This document shows positions 9,292-19,115 of a DNA stretch of 64,000 bases, in pieces. Both the position numbers and the translations under genes were made by a program. The notes under the pieces were generated by a model, which searched no databases, was not told where the DNA came from, and was given only the letters and a program-made list of their open reading frames with translations. The first letter of the stretch is position 1. Each line of letters opens with the position of its first letter. The stretch is from Rhodothermales bacterium (lineage in GTDB: Bacteria > Bacteroidota > Rhodothermia > Rhodothermales > Bin80): assembly GCA_958296045.1 (NCBI GenBank), contig CATQHT010000003.1:941246-1005245 (forward strand), in the 5' to 3' direction.

Positions 9292-10029
9292 ATGTCCTCG
9301 CGAATCTTGGTTATCATCCCGGCCTTTAATGAGGCGCGGGCTATCGGCCGCGTGGTGGGTGACATCCCGGCGGCGCTGGATGCAGAGGTGGTGGTGGTGA
9401 ATAACGCGTCGACCGATGCAACCGCCGCCAATGCGGAGCGGGCGGGAGCGACGGTGTTGATGGAGCCGCGTCGCGGCTATGGATTCGCCTGTCTGCGCGG
9501 CATCGCCTATGCTAAAGAGCGCAAGCCCGATATTGTGGTATTTCTGGATGGGGACTACAGCGATCATCCAGACGAGATGGATATGCTTGTGCAGCCGATT
9601 GCACAGGGCCAGTCGGACTTTGTTTTGGGCAGTCGGCTGCTGGGCAGTCGTGCACCGGGGGCAATGCTGCCGCAGGCCTTGGCAGGCAACCGCTTTGCCT
9701 GTTGGATGATGCGTTTGATCTGGGGGATTCGTTACACCGATCTGGGGCCCTTTCGGGCCATCCGGTTTGAGGAACTGCTTCGGCTGGATATGCGGGACAA
9801 GACCTTTGGATGGACCATTGAGATGCAGATCAAGGCCCATCTGGCGAGATTGCGCATTATCGAGATTCCCGTCTCGTATCGCAGGCGTACCGGAGTCTCA
9901 AAGATTACGGGCACGGTGCAGGGCACCCTCAGGGCATCCGCCAAGATTCTTTGGACGCTGTTTCGTTTCGCGCTGCAGACGGGGCGTCTGTCTCGATCCT
10001 TGCGGCGCGTATCTGGACTCGCCGCATAG
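9292..10029 (+). CDS. Family 2 glycosyltransferase
   Basis: This 245-residue protein has the GT-A fold signature. It starts VIIPAFNEARAIGRVV, then VVVVNNASTDATAANA, and the metal-binding FLDGDYSD (DxD-type) follows. The later part (TDLGPFRAIRF, FGWTIEMQIKA) matches the dolichol-phosphate mannose synthase/polyprenyl-phosphate glycosyltransferase branch, with a conserved acidic catalytic base region. It transfers a nucleotide-activated sugar, likely to a lipid carrier. No C-terminal membrane segments are seen, so it would be cytosolic or peripherally attached. It follows the lipoprotein gene by 19 bases and may share its transcript. Confidence 0.85.
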   Translation: MSSRILVIIPAFNEARAIGRVVGDIPAALDAEVVVVNNASTDATAANAERAGATVLMEPRRGYGFACLRGIAYAKERKPDIVVFLDGDYSDHPDEMDMLVQPIAQGQSDFVLGSRLLGSRAPGAMLPQALAGNRFACWMMRLIWGIRYTDLGPFRAIRFEELLRLDMRDKTFGWTIEMQIKAHLARLRIIEIPVSYRRRTGVSKITGTVQGTLRASAKILWTLFRFALQTGRLSRSLRRVSGLAA

Positions 10030-10081
10030 TGGTCGCCTGCATGTGACCATCGCGAGTGTGGACTATTAGACAACCTCTTCT

Positions 10082-11020
10082 ATGATGAAACCAAGAATCT
10101 GGCATAACGGCCGGCTTATCCGTCACGAGGATGCCACAATCCACGTCCTTTCGCATGTCGTGCACTACGGCTCGTCCGTCTTTGAGGGGATTCGCTGCTA
10201 TGACACGGCGCGAGGGTCGGCCGTATTCAGGCTGCAGGACCATATGAGGCGGCTTTTGGATTCGGCCGTGATTCACCGGATGGACGTGCCGTACGACCAA
10301 CCGGAGCTAGAGCATGCCGTGCTGGAAACGATTCAAAGCAGCGGTTTGGCATCCTGCTACATCCGGCCCGTCATTTTGCGCGGCGAGGGCACATTGAATG
10401 TGAATCCACTGCAGAGCAGCCTGGAGACCTATATCGCAGTCTTTGAGTGGGGCGCATACCTGGGAGACTCCGCGCTGGAAGCTGGCATTGATGTGCATGT
10501 AGCTTCATGGAATCGCATGGCTCCAAACACGCACCCTTCGCTTGCCAAAGGGGGCGGCAACTACATGAATGCGAGCTTAGTGAAGATGGATGCGCTGCTG
10601 AACGGATACGCTGAGGGCATCATGCTCAGCGTCGACGGCCATTTGGCAGAAGGAAGCGGCGAGAATCTGTTTCTGGTCCGTGACGGCGTGCTCTTTACGG
10701 CACCGACAAGCCAGTCTATCTTGCCTGGCATCACCCGCTCCACTGTTATCCGCCTCGCGCGTGACGCTGGGTACGAGGTTGTGGAGACGCGTCTACCTCG
10801 AGAGTCTCTGTATGTGGCAGATGAGCTTTTCTTTACCGGCACGGCCGCTGAGGTCACTCCTATCCGGTCGGTGGATCGGCGCACCATCGGTAGCGGGCGC
10901 CGGGGGCTGGTCACATCAGCGCTGCAGCGTGCTTTTTTCGAGGTGGTCAAGGGTGGCAATGATCCCTATGGCTGGCTGACACCGGTCCCCTTTCGGGCCC
11001 GAATGGTTGCTACGATATAG
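10082..11020 (+). CDS. ilvE: Branched-chain amino acid aminotransferase
   Basis: This is a 312-residue class IV PLP enzyme that transaminates leucine, isoleucine and valine with 2-oxoglutarate. The family signature is clear: HYGSSVFEGIRCY near the N-terminus, the catalytic lysine Lys156 in SLAKGGGNYMNA, EGSGENLFLV, and LPGITRSTVIRLA. The length fits bacterial IlvE. The start ATG 10082 is the first of two tandem ATG codons. It is the last conserved gene before the island, and about 400 bases without a gene follow. Confidence 0.93.
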   Translation: MMKPRIWHNGRLIRHEDATIHVLSHVVHYGSSVFEGIRCYDTARGSAVFRLQDHMRRLLDSAVIHRMDVPYDQPELEHAVLETIQSSGLASCYIRPVILRGEGTLNVNPLQSSLETYIAVFEWGAYLGDSALEAGIDVHVASWNRMAPNTHPSLAKGGGNYMNASLVKMDALLNGYAEGIMLSVDGHLAEGSGENLFLVRDGVLFTAPTSQSILPGITRSTVIRLARDAGYEVVETRLPRESLYVADELFFTGTAAEVTPIRSVDRRTIGSGRRGLVTSALQRAFFEVVKGGNDPYGWLTPVPFRARMVATI

Positions 11021-11425
11021 GCGGTCAGTAGTGTGCAGTCCCCGCGGTCTGTATACTTCGCCTGTTCTTAGTGCGGTTCATCGCAGCGATACGGTAGCAC
11101 ACTGCAGGCTGGTCGTTGGGGCTCGGTGGCGGCAGGACCGCTATGGTCAGAACGCCGCACCGGTCTCAGTATTCACGACGTTCGTTCCGAGTCAGGTTGC
11201 GGCTGCATGTATCTGGAATGGTGCCTGGAGGCTGATATTGGTGGCCAGGCACGCGGTTGTGTCATAACAACGCCCGAAGTGTAATTCCGCGTGGCCGATC
11301 GCGACAATGCGCGATTGAGACCGGGATGGGTGGAACTCTGGCTGGGAACAGGCCAGTTCCCAGCCAAGAGCTCAAGGGCGATCCAGGGGGCCTAGGTGAT
11401 AGCGCCGTGCTGCAGGTGGTGGCGC
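11021..11425. other. Intergenic stretch, no gene seen
   Basis: No open frame here has recognisable family features. The stretch separates ilvE from the convergent helicase-fusion gene and probably marks the left edge of the accessory island. The only structure seen is the inverted repeat listed separately at 11,339-11,366. Confidence 0.5.
11339..11366 (-). terminator. Hairpin downstream of the J-domain/helicase gene
   Basis: An 11-base perfect inverted repeat (tggctgggaac / gttcccagcca) with a 6-base loop lies about 60 bases past the minus-strand helicase stop. It could end that transcript. No run of T follows on the minus strand, so a classic Rho-independent terminator is not proven. Confidence 0.4.
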
Positions 11426-13213
11426 TTACAGATCAACGCGTTGCAGTACTGTCTTATCATTGGGCAGAATGGACTGAACTAGGCTCCATTTGTCTCGATT
11501 CATGATAAGATGCACGGTCTTGCGCGCACGAGTGATCATCTTGTAGAAGCGCCGCCTCAAGGCTTCAAGGTCATGGTTGCGCACCCAGTGCTTATTGATG
11601 TCCGCCAGGACCACCCGATCGAAGTCCAAGCCGTTGCAGGTCTGCTGGTTCAGCACCATGATGCCACCTTGATCGAAGCGGGTCTCCGCACGATCGCCGT
11701 AGGCATAGGTGGAGATGGTCAGGCCTGACGATCCCATCTCTGCATGTATCTGCTGTAGCGCATCAACATACTTGGAGCGGACTTGGTTGTTTGGAGTCAG
11801 GACACCCACCAGCAAGCCATGACTGCTCAAAGCCATGTCGATAATATCGCGAATGAGCTGGCCAAATGCATTGGTGTCAGAGGTGTACGAATACAGCTTC
11901 GGAGTATGCACGAACCCATCGCGTTTTGGCGCGAGCGTGCGATTTCTGTCACGTGCTGGCAGGAAGTGCTGTGCCAGTCGCTCTACGCCGAAGCTACAGC
12001 GCAGGTTGTCTCTAAGATGTGCTACCTGATCGTCGTGGATTCCGAGGGTACGTTGCAATTGCAGCCAACTAGTGTCGACGCTGGGCTTCCTTTGCCATAG
12101 GTTAGCCGCAACAACGATTCTCGTGTAACCAAGCACGCGCAGGCACTGGTAGAACTCGATGGGGACATGCAGTCCCTGATCAATGAGGATCCATTCACGA
12201 CGCTTCTGACGCTTTACACGTTTAGCTGTCTGTTTCAGTGAATCTAGGGTACGGAGCCAGTTTATCGGCCGGAAGCCACTTCGGGCGGGGTTATGCCTAG
12301 GCACGGGTTCACCCACCAGTTGACTGTACGCCCATAAAAACCAGGACATCGTCTGGTCGATGCCAAGAGGCCTGGGTAAGCCATCCAATTGGGCGATGGC
12401 TTTCCGCAGCATGATATTGTAGGTTAGAAATACAAATGGAGTTTTCTGGCGTGCCAGCTCCAGGGCTTTGTGCACCAGCACCACGGTTTTCCCTGTGCCC
12501 GCATTGCCAAGGATCAGCGTGTTTGCCGCAGTCGCCATTCTTAGGGCCGCCTTTTGCGGTCGCGTCAGGTTGTCGGCTGTGGGCAGAGCCCATTTGCGCG
12601 CCTGCGGCGAGCCGCCAGCCTGTGTTGTGGCTGAGGCAGCTTGCTGCCTGCGACGCTCGGCCTCCTTGCGAATACGTGCGGCTTCAGCACGCTTGCGAGC
12701 ACGTTCGGCTTCCTCCCTGGCCTTGCGAGCACGCGCGGCTTCCTCCCTCGCCTTGCGAGCACGCGCGGCTTCCTCCTTAGCCTTGCGAGCACGCGCGGCT
12801 TCCTCCCTAGCCTTGCGAGCACGCGCGGCTTCCTCCCTGGCCTTGCGAGCACGCGCGGCTTCCTTTTTGGCTTTGCGAGTACGCGCGGCTTCCTCCCTGG
12901 CCTTGCGAGCACGCGCGGCTTCCTTTTTGGCTTTGCGAGTACGTGCGGCGGCACGCTTGTGGGCGCGCTCGGCCTGCTCGCGATTCACAAGGTACGTCCT
13001 GTCGTAAGCTGCTCTCCCAACAGGATCACTTAAGACCATGTTAGCTTCATTGACCAACTGGAATTTCTCCTTGGCTTTGGGGTCATCCGGATTTGCGTCT
13101 GGATGGGTTTTCCTTGCTGCCTTCCTGAAGGCCTGCTTGATGGCACGCCTACCCGCACCCTGGGAGATGCCAAGCACTTTGTAATGGTCCGTAAATGATG
13201 GTCGGCGACCCAA
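11426..13213 (-). CDS. J-domain / charged helix / SF1 helicase-like fusion protein
   Basis: This 595-residue protein has three parts. Residues 9-72 are a J-domain with HPD at 37-39, the Hsp70-contacting motif. Residues about 84-185 are a repeated Ala/Arg/Lys/Glu segment (decapeptide [10 protein letters not shown]), expected to form a long charged single helix. Residues about 215-595 resemble a UvrD/SF1 helicase: Walker A GNAGTGKT at 236-243 (Lys242), a motif III-like stretch ending in Gln, a motif V-like [13 protein letters not shown] and motif [12 protein letters not shown]. Motif II is altered: D345-Q346-G-L348-H349 replaces the usual D-E-(A/G)-Q-D, so ATP may bind but hydrolysis is doubtful. 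The frame is intact inside a decaying island. The function is unknown; a DnaK-linked nucleic-acid or defence role is speculation. Confidence 0.85.
   Translation of the reverse strand: MGRRPSFTDHYKVLGISQGAGRRAIKQAFRKAARKTHPDANPDDPKAKEKFQLVNEANMVLSDPVGRAAYDRTYLVNREQAERAHKRAAARTRKAKKEAARARKAREEAARTRKAKKEAARARKAREEAARARKAREEAARARKAKEEAARARKAREEAARARKAREEAERARKRAEAARIRKEAERRRQQAASATTQAGGSPQARKWALPTADNLTRPQKAALRMATAANTLILGNAGTGKTVVLVHKALELARQKTPFVFLTYNIMLRKAIAQLDGLPRPLGIDQTMSWFLWAYSQLVGEPVPRHNPARSGFRPINWLRTLDSLKQTAKRVKRQKRREWILIDQGLHVPIEFYQCLRVLGYTRIVVAANLWQRKPSVDTSWLQLQRTLGIHDDQVAHLRDNLRCSFGVERLAQHFLPARDRNRTLAPKRDGFVHTPKLYSYTSDTNAFGQLIRDIIDMALSSHGLLVGVLTPNNQVRSKYVDALQQIHAEMGSSGLTISTYAYGDRAETRFDQGGIMVLNQQTCNGLDFDRVVLADINKHWVRNHDLEALRRRFYKMITRARKTVHLIMNRDKWSLVQSILPNDKTVLQRVDL
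12691..12960 (-). repeat. Nine 30-bp tandem repeats inside the helicase fusion
   Basis: Near-identical 30-base units (core ccttgcgagcacgcgcggct on the plus strand) repeat about nine times and encode ten residues each on the minus strand. The copies differ at a few positions, some changing Glu-Glu to Lys-Lys. The period divisible by three keeps the frame, so copy number could change without breaking the protein. Confidence 0.9.
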
Positions 13214-14592
13214 GGTTATGCCCTAGTCAGCGCCCATGTCGTATGCCCTCCAGCAGCTTCCTGACGGCATTCGCCTATGGCAAAGTATGCTGGCATAAGC
13301 CAAGATTCAAATATCCAGATAACACTAAGGTCGTGCACATACATCAGGCCTACGACCCCGATCGCCTTCTCGCATGGCTGACCACACCAGACGCATGCAC
13401 ATGGTGAACGCGAGCATCATCGGCAGTCGTGCCGCCTTGCATGTCAACCGCTGCAGAGGAGCTCAAACCACTATCTGCATCATCATTGCTCCTCCTCCGT
13501 TGCTAGATGCAGCATCAGGGCCAGAGCGCCATCTCTACTTCGTTGGCCGTATGTCCTATCATTGGCTGGCATACGCCCAAAACATAGCCTTTCTCACCGG
13601 ATGGCCTGCCATTCTGGGGTCGTTCGTAGGCATAATCGAGCACTAGAAAATGTTCTTACATTCTCTTCTCCCGCTGGGTCCGGTCAAGAGCGGTGATGTC
13701 TGGTAAGCAACAGAGGTTGGTCGGCCGTGGCCGCCCCGCTTATGGCTCGGCGGACCAGTTCTACGATTCCGTCCGGCACTCCGCCTGTTGGAGCACACTC
13801 TGCCTGACGGGCACGCGTGGAACATCTTCACGAGCCGACCTTCGGCATTCAACCGGGGTATGCAAATCCATGCGGGTGCTGGACACGTATTAGCCTCGGA
13901 CCCTGTACCTGGCACTTACAGTCAGAGCCAGCTACCGATACGGACGCCGGCGCACCCCGCATACGACTGCTATAGCAATACGAGGGACGCTTGCGCCCCT
14001 GTGTACGGTCAGCGTCCCGTAGAATAGCATCGTGCAATATAATGTCGACAGGTGCGAGACGTTTACACCGGCTTTACCATTTGATAACAACTTCGTAATG
14101 TAATATCCGGTCGAGCAGCGGATGGCGCGGCCCGCCCTTCGGATTGCCGACATGGAGCATGCGGATGCATCGTATTCGTTCGGAAATCCGGTAGTCGAGG
14201 CGCATTCGTGCGGACCGGTGACGTGCGGTAGAGCGCTGCTCAAGACGGTCTTAAGAAATAAGCCGGGGACGCGCAAAGTCTTGCTTCCGCTGGGCGCGTC
14301 ACTCTTGCGGTCCTCCTGATTGGCCAACTCGGGAAACGACACTGTTGGTACTCAACAGGTGCGTGCTTTGGGCATTTTAGCGGTAGGCGTCCGTTAGTCG
14401 GCAGCCGACCTGGTCAATGCGGTGCGGTTGTTGGTGTTCAGCTGTGGTGCAGCGGTAGCTGCCAGATAGCATCGGTGCAAGTGGCTGTCGGAAAGAGCAG
14501 AACTAGCCTTCGAGACGGATATCTGGGGTTAACTTAAGCAGTCAAGTATCGACTGGGCCTTGCAGCAGCCTTCATTTGGGCGCCTGCTTGAC
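13214..14592. other. 1.4-kb stretch without a recognisable gene
   Basis: Frames on both strands are short and show no family motifs or convincing start signals. The left part should hold the promoter of the minus-strand fusion gene. A weak inverted repeat (gggacgct / agcgtccc) lies at 13,984-14,018. The stretch may be decayed mobile DNA; I recognise nothing in it. Confidence 0.5.
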
Positions 14593-15085
14593 TTATTCCA
14601 AAATGAACCGAGCCCCCTCGTGCCTGAGCATGTCGAAGGGGTCTGCACAGGACACATCCAGACGGCGACAGGCATTTGGAATCTTGATTTTCTTGCGGGC
14701 GTGAGGTTCATATTTCTCGCGCGTTACGACCGTGCTGCCGATTGCCCGCGCATGTGCGACGAGGCGGAAGTCGGCGCCCGCCAAGAACTCTGATTTGGCT
14801 CGCTGCGAGAAATCGGAATTCTCTACCCATTCAGCCACCTTCTCCATAGCGTCGTTAATGGCTTTATCCTCTTTCAGAAAAAAAGCCAACATCCCTTTCC
14901 CAGACCCACGCAGCAAGTTTATCGTCCTTAGCGAGCAGCTCATCGCGAACAGCCGCGATGCTCGCTACGATTCCGGCGCGATACTTCTGTTCCAGCCATA
15001 TCCAGAAGGCAGGACAGAAATCAAGGCCGTAGTGCAAACGCTGAGCCTCGATGAACACGTTGGTGTCAATCAGGTACTTTGGCAC
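14593..15085 (-). pseudogene. DUF4411 PIN-like toxin, split by a frameshift
   Basis: Two frames together encode one DUF4411 protein. The first starts at GTG 15085 (VPKYLIDTNVFIEAQ) with the PIN-like Asp near the N-terminus, and runs to GFF. The second resumes FFLKEDKAINDAMEKV and ends at 14593 after VVTREKYEP, another conserved acidic/polar motif. The switch falls at a run of seven T on the coding strand (14,878-14,884). Six T would restore a full protein of about 163 residues. An alternative start is the ATG nine codons or so upstream. DUF4411 proteins are putative RNase toxins, paired here with the overlapping upstream antitoxin gene. A real mutation, slippage switching or sequencing error are all possible. 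Confidence 0.82.
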
Positions 15086-16245
15086 GCCATTATCCCACAT
15101 TCGCGCGCGAGCCCATCGAACGTCTCGGTCTTCTTGATGCCCAGCATTCTGCATGCGTCCAAAAGAGACGTGTATCCTTCGAGTGTGCTGACGATGAGTG
15201 CACAAGCGAAAGGTCGACTCACCCTCAATAGCGTGGTGCGATAAAAGTCGCCGCCACCAGTTCGTCTATTCGCGGTAACCTCCGTGTCCGTAGTCAGTCG
15301 GCCCCATTCAGTGTCGAACTGATTGCGCTCGATCCATTGCGCATCAAGCAGGCGTCGCAAGATCACCAAGGTGCTTACTTTGAACAGACGTGCCAGTCGG
15401 GTCAGAGCATCTGGGAGCGGCTCGTTGGGCTCCAGTTCGTCACGCAATGCGTTAAGTGGCACAAGCATCTCAGCCGCGGTCGCATTGCACCACGCCTCCT
15501 TCGGAGGGAATGTCATCCCTGGTGCTGCCGTACCGACATTTGACAATGCTGAAGAGCCAAGCCAGATGTGGGCAAGTTCATGGGCAAGCGTGAACATCTG
15601 AGCCGCCTTGGAATCTCTCGCGTTAATGAAAATGAGTGGAGCCACAGGATCGGCCAGCGCGAATCCTCGGAACTCAGCGAGATTGAGAGGGCGACGGGTG
15701 TTGCTTAGCACGATGCTGCTCACCATGACAAGAATGCCCGCTGCTTCAGCCTGACGAATAAGCAGCCGCATGGCATCGGCCTCCGTTCGGCATCCTCGCT
15801 GACCAGCAAGACTGAAGCCCAACGTTTCGCGCATGGCTGTTGCGACGGCGGCGTGGGGCATCGCAGTTGCTGCGCTGCCTACAAAGGGGCAAGCCCCCTC
15901 ACCGATGGATAAGAGGTGATCGTGGTACCAATCCTGGCGTAATTGGCACGTGTAAAGCATGTCCAGCAGATTTGGGCTTGGTCGCGCTGCCGAGCGATGG
16001 GCAAGCGAGCGAAAGTCTGCAATCGGAATGGACTCTTCTGGTGGTTCAGAAAGGAACAGGAATCCAAACGGCACATGCACCGCACGAGCAAATTTTTCTA
16101 GCTGCTTGATTGTAGGTTGCGCCTGTCCTGTCTCCCACTTCGGCAGCTGCTGGAATTTGGCCGCTAAGGTGGAATACTCTATTCCAGAGCGCTCACGAGC
16201 CCATCGGATGAGATCGGCCTTGACAGGAACGCGAACTGTTGGCAT
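15070..16245 (-). CDS. XRE-family regulator with ImmA/IrrE metallopeptidase domain (antitoxin)
   Basis: This 391-residue protein has an N-terminal helix-turn-helix at about residues 10-65 (LAAKFQQLPKWETGQAQPT). A zinc-peptidase domain of the ImmA/IrrE type follows, with the HExxH motif in LAHELAHIWLG. Genes of this build pair with DUF4411 toxins as a type II toxin-antitoxin system, the DNA-binding part repressing the operon. The toxin frame begins inside this gene, overlapping 16 bases, which supports coupling. Direct repeats of catgtgt lie in the upstream region near 16,307-16,330 and could be an operator, but this is weak. The frame is intact. Confidence 0.87.
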   Translation of the reverse strand: MPTVRVPVKADLIRWARERSGIEYSTLAAKFQQLPKWETGQAQPTIKQLEKFARAVHVPFGFLFLSEPPEESIPIADFRSLAHRSAARPSPNLLDMLYTCQLRQDWYHDHLLSIGEGACPFVGSAATAMPHAAVATAMRETLGFSLAGQRGCRTEADAMRLLIRQAEAAGILVMVSSIVLSNTRRPLNLAEFRGFALADPVAPLIFINARDSKAAQMFTLAHELAHIWLGSSALSNVGTAAPGMTFPPKEAWCNATAAEMLVPLNALRDELEPNEPLPDALTRLARLFKVSTLVILRRLLDAQWIERNQFDTEWGRLTTDTEVTANRRTGGGDFYRTTLLRVSRPFACALIVSTLEGYTSLLDACRMLGIKKTETFDGLARECGIMACQST

Positions 16246-16964
16246 AGCGCCGCTCAGGTTTCCTCGTTTAACTCCCTACGCTACATTTAGCCCCCACGGC
16301 CTGCTGCACATGTGTTATATGTTGGCATGTGTCAGGATGCCAATCATCGGTTTCAGACAATACATGGCGTGACGTTGGATGCTCGGGGCGGGAGAGCTCC
16401 TACGATGGTCTGCATCTCACGTGCTCACAGTGCCTTGAAGCGTTACACGTTGGACGGACAGCATCGGGCAGTCACCCTTCTGCTGGGCGCCATTAGCTGT
16501 CGCGCCGTGATTGATTGACGACATGCTGTATTTGGACGTATGCAGGTTCTGGCTGAGGAACCGAACACCGGACACCGAATTTGTGACGTTTCTGGACTGC
16601 GAAGGCCGGCTGGAGTCCAGTCCGGGCGGCACTGAGCCGTGCTATGTGGATGGACAGCAGTGGCTGATGCTGCAGGCGTCGCTGGTACCATCGACTGCCC
16701 CACGACTTCGGCACTAATAGGGACAAGAACCTGACCGTGTGCCAGTGGAATGCCAACTAGTCCGACCCGATCAAACGGCTGTGCATCTAAGCTGATTGCA
16801 GCCTGATCGGTGATCTGTTGTTTGAGCGTAGCAATAGCACATGCCTACGTCGGAAAGGAAAACTCCGTTGGTATGCTGCATCAGGTGGCGAAGTGTGATG
16901 GGCGGCTAAATCGGGTGTAGCTCCAGAATCGACCGGCCTGATTGTTCGCGGGAAGCGGTTTGCA
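16246..16964. other. Intergenic stretch, promoter side of the antitoxin, otherwise unrecognised
   Basis: No frame in this 0.7 kb shows a recognisable domain. The recombinase catalytic domain expected upstream of 17.2 kb is not found here in any frame, so it seems to have been lost or replaced. The left end should carry the promoter of the antitoxin gene. Confidence 0.45.
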
Positions 16965-18921
16965 GTGGCTGGCATTCTACTCGGGTCGCGCACAGAGCAT
17001 ACGATACAGATGCTTATGGAGCCGCCCATATGTATGGCGCTGAGCGAGCTAGATTCGCTCCAGGGTGCCATTGCGGCCTATGAAGCAGTTGTAAGACTTG
17101 AAGGCGGCCGAGACTTCGAAACGCTGCGGCAGGAAATACGTGCCGGACACGACGTCAGCGTGCGGACGCGGGACGACAAAAAGGAAGACTGGCAGGAGTT
17201 CATGAGTATGCTTGAACGGTTTTCGGGATTACGGGCTTGGATGTCCAACGACCGGCTGCTATTGGACCTCAAGGGTGCCATCAGCGAGTTTGAACTGCAG
17301 GGCATCAAGGATCGCCTGCAGGGCGGCCGGCTCAACAAGGCCCTCCACGGAGAGCTCGCCCTGCGGCTACCGATCGGGTTCGTCTACACCGACGATAAAG
17401 CGGTCGTGCTGGATCCCGATGAATCGATTGTCGAGGCCATCAAACCGATATTTGCGACCTTTCGCAGTCAGGGCTCGATTACGCAAACCACCAAATGGTT
17501 GCAGATAAAGGGACTACGCGTGCCGACCCAAAGGCCTTATCCGCGGGGCACGTTGCATTGGAACCAGCCTCATATTGCCCAGATACGGCGCATACTCCGC
17601 AGTCCCCGCTACGCTGGCTGCTACGCGTACGGACGCTGGCGCACGCAGCTGCGACCAGACGGGGCCATCAAGTATATCAGCCGCCCCATGTAGGCGTGGC
17701 TGGTGTGCATTCGAGAGGCCCACGTTGGCTACATTGACTGGGAGGAATACCTCCACAATCAGGAGACGTTGGACCCGTTCCGGTCCAACATCAAACTACT
17801 CAAGGCACGTCAAAAGCCCCCGCGCGCAGGACCGACCCTGCTCCAGTCCCGCGTCCTTTGCGGCCATTGCGGCATCTGGATGCGTGTCAAGTACGGCAAA
17901 TACAACGGACGGCGGCTGTCGTACTACACCTGCCACGATGACATCCACCGCCACTACGACCGGACCTGTCTGAGCACAAGGGGCGAGGCCATTGATGCGG
18001 CGGTCAGCCGTTTCCTTTTGGCTGCCGTCAATCGCGAGAACCTGGCGCTGACGCTGGCGGTCCGCGAACAGGTCTGGGCCGACTTTGCCGCAGCCGATCG
18101 CCAGCAGGCCCAGCGGATCGAGGCGCTGCACTACCAGGCTGCACTCGCCCGGAGTCGGTATATGGAGGTCGATCCCAAGAATCGCCTCGTGGCCGCTTCA
18201 TTGGAAGCCGACTGGAACGAGGCTTTGACCGCTCTTAATGAAGCCACACGAGAACGACAAGAGCGCCGCGCGCACTACGAAGGCCTCCTTGACCACAGCA
18301 TGGATGCGCGCATCCTCGAGCTGACCAACGACTTCACACTGGTCTGGGATACACCGGCAACCTCAAACGCAGAGCGCAAACGCCTCCTAGCGCTGCTCAT
18401 TGAGGATGTAACCTTGATCCGCGACGACTACACGGTACGGGTCGACTTGCGCCTGCGGGGAGGACAAACCCACACCCTGCCACCAGTAACATTGCCCAAA
18501 ACTGGGTCCGACGCCCGACGGCGTGGCATATCAAATGAAGCTCGGGTCAAACTTGAAGCGCTGCTCAAGGCAGGATTCCATGATGGTCACGCCGCCGAAG
18601 AACTCAATCGGCAAGGCTACCGGCACTCCAAGGGCGACCCATTCTTCCAGTCCCGTGTAGCAAAGATTCGAAGGCAATTGAACATCCCCCGCTGCCTGCC
18701 CAATCGACCGCCAACGCGCCACAATTCGTGAAAAGGGCTACGTCACCACAGCCGAAACGGCAGCCAAACTGCAGATTCCGAGGCACGACGTCTATGCTCG
18801 CGCAAGCAAAGGGCGCAGGATCGAACGGTACCAAATCCGATTGGGAAAACACTACTTTAGCATGTGCAAAGCCGTCGCCGAGGACGCAGAGGAACCACCA
18901 AAGAACGCCAAGACAGCATAA
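16965..18921 (+). pseudogene. Large serine recombinase, truncated and interrupted
   Basis: From about 17,210 the frame matches large serine recombinases: NDRLLLDLKGAISEFEL closes the catalytic domain, then QGGRLNKALHGELALRLPIG and the recombinase domain to 17,690. A TAG at 17,691-17,693 interrupts ISRPM/AWLVCIREAHVG, where family members read on, probably from a Glu codon. The same frame continues through a zinc ribbon (LCGHCG..YYTCH) and a coiled coil to 18,731. A further piece in the next frame, EKGYVTTAETAAKLQIPRHD to TAA 18,919-18,921, looks like the C-terminal helix-turn-helix, so a second lesion lies near 18,690-18,730. The catalytic serine portion is missing. It cannot be an active integrase. 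Confidence 0.85.
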
Positions 18922-18947
18922 ACCCATACTTCGCAATATGACACTCA

Positions 18948-19115
18948 CTACTTGATATGTGTCCGACGGCGGTTGATGAAAACATAGATATCTCCCGATA
19001 ACGGATCCCGCTTCATACCGGAACGAACCAGACCGCATAACCCGTTAAAACCCTTCCGCATGTCCGTCGGCCCGCGGCGCAGGTAAAAGTGGTGAGAAGA
19101 ACCCAGCGCTAACAT
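18948..19115 (-). pseudogene. tnpB: IS66 TnpB fragment
   Basis: Starting at ATG 19115, a 55-codon frame encodes the N-terminal half of IS66 TnpB: YLRRGPTDMRKGFNGL, then DPLSGDIYVFINRRRTHIK. It stops with TAG at 18,948-18,950. Full TnpB is about 115 residues, so the gene is cut off where the broken recombinase region begins. The start overlaps the end of the tnpA-like gene, as in intact IS66 elements. Confidence 0.82.

Noticed and set aside
12691..12960. Regular 30-bp repeats that look like a CRISPR array
   Set aside because: The units are contiguous with no spacers, and they code in frame for a charged helix.
12468..13033. Long plus-strand open frames opposite the helicase fusion
   Set aside because: They are antisense shadows of the repeat, with repetitive low-complexity translations and no start signals.
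13643..14342. Several open frames in the gene-poor stretch, including one of 136 codons
   Set aside because: No domain, odd composition and overlapping frames on both strands; treated as chance.
14430..14480. tRNA-like stretch (gtggtgcagcggtagc)
   Set aside because: No matching anticodon arm or T-loop sequence follows, so no cloverleaf can be formed.
17691..17693. Possible recoding or suppression of TAG in the recombinase
   Set aside because: Other TAG codons in the window end normal genes, the protein also lacks its catalytic domain, and a further frame change follows. Decay explains it better.
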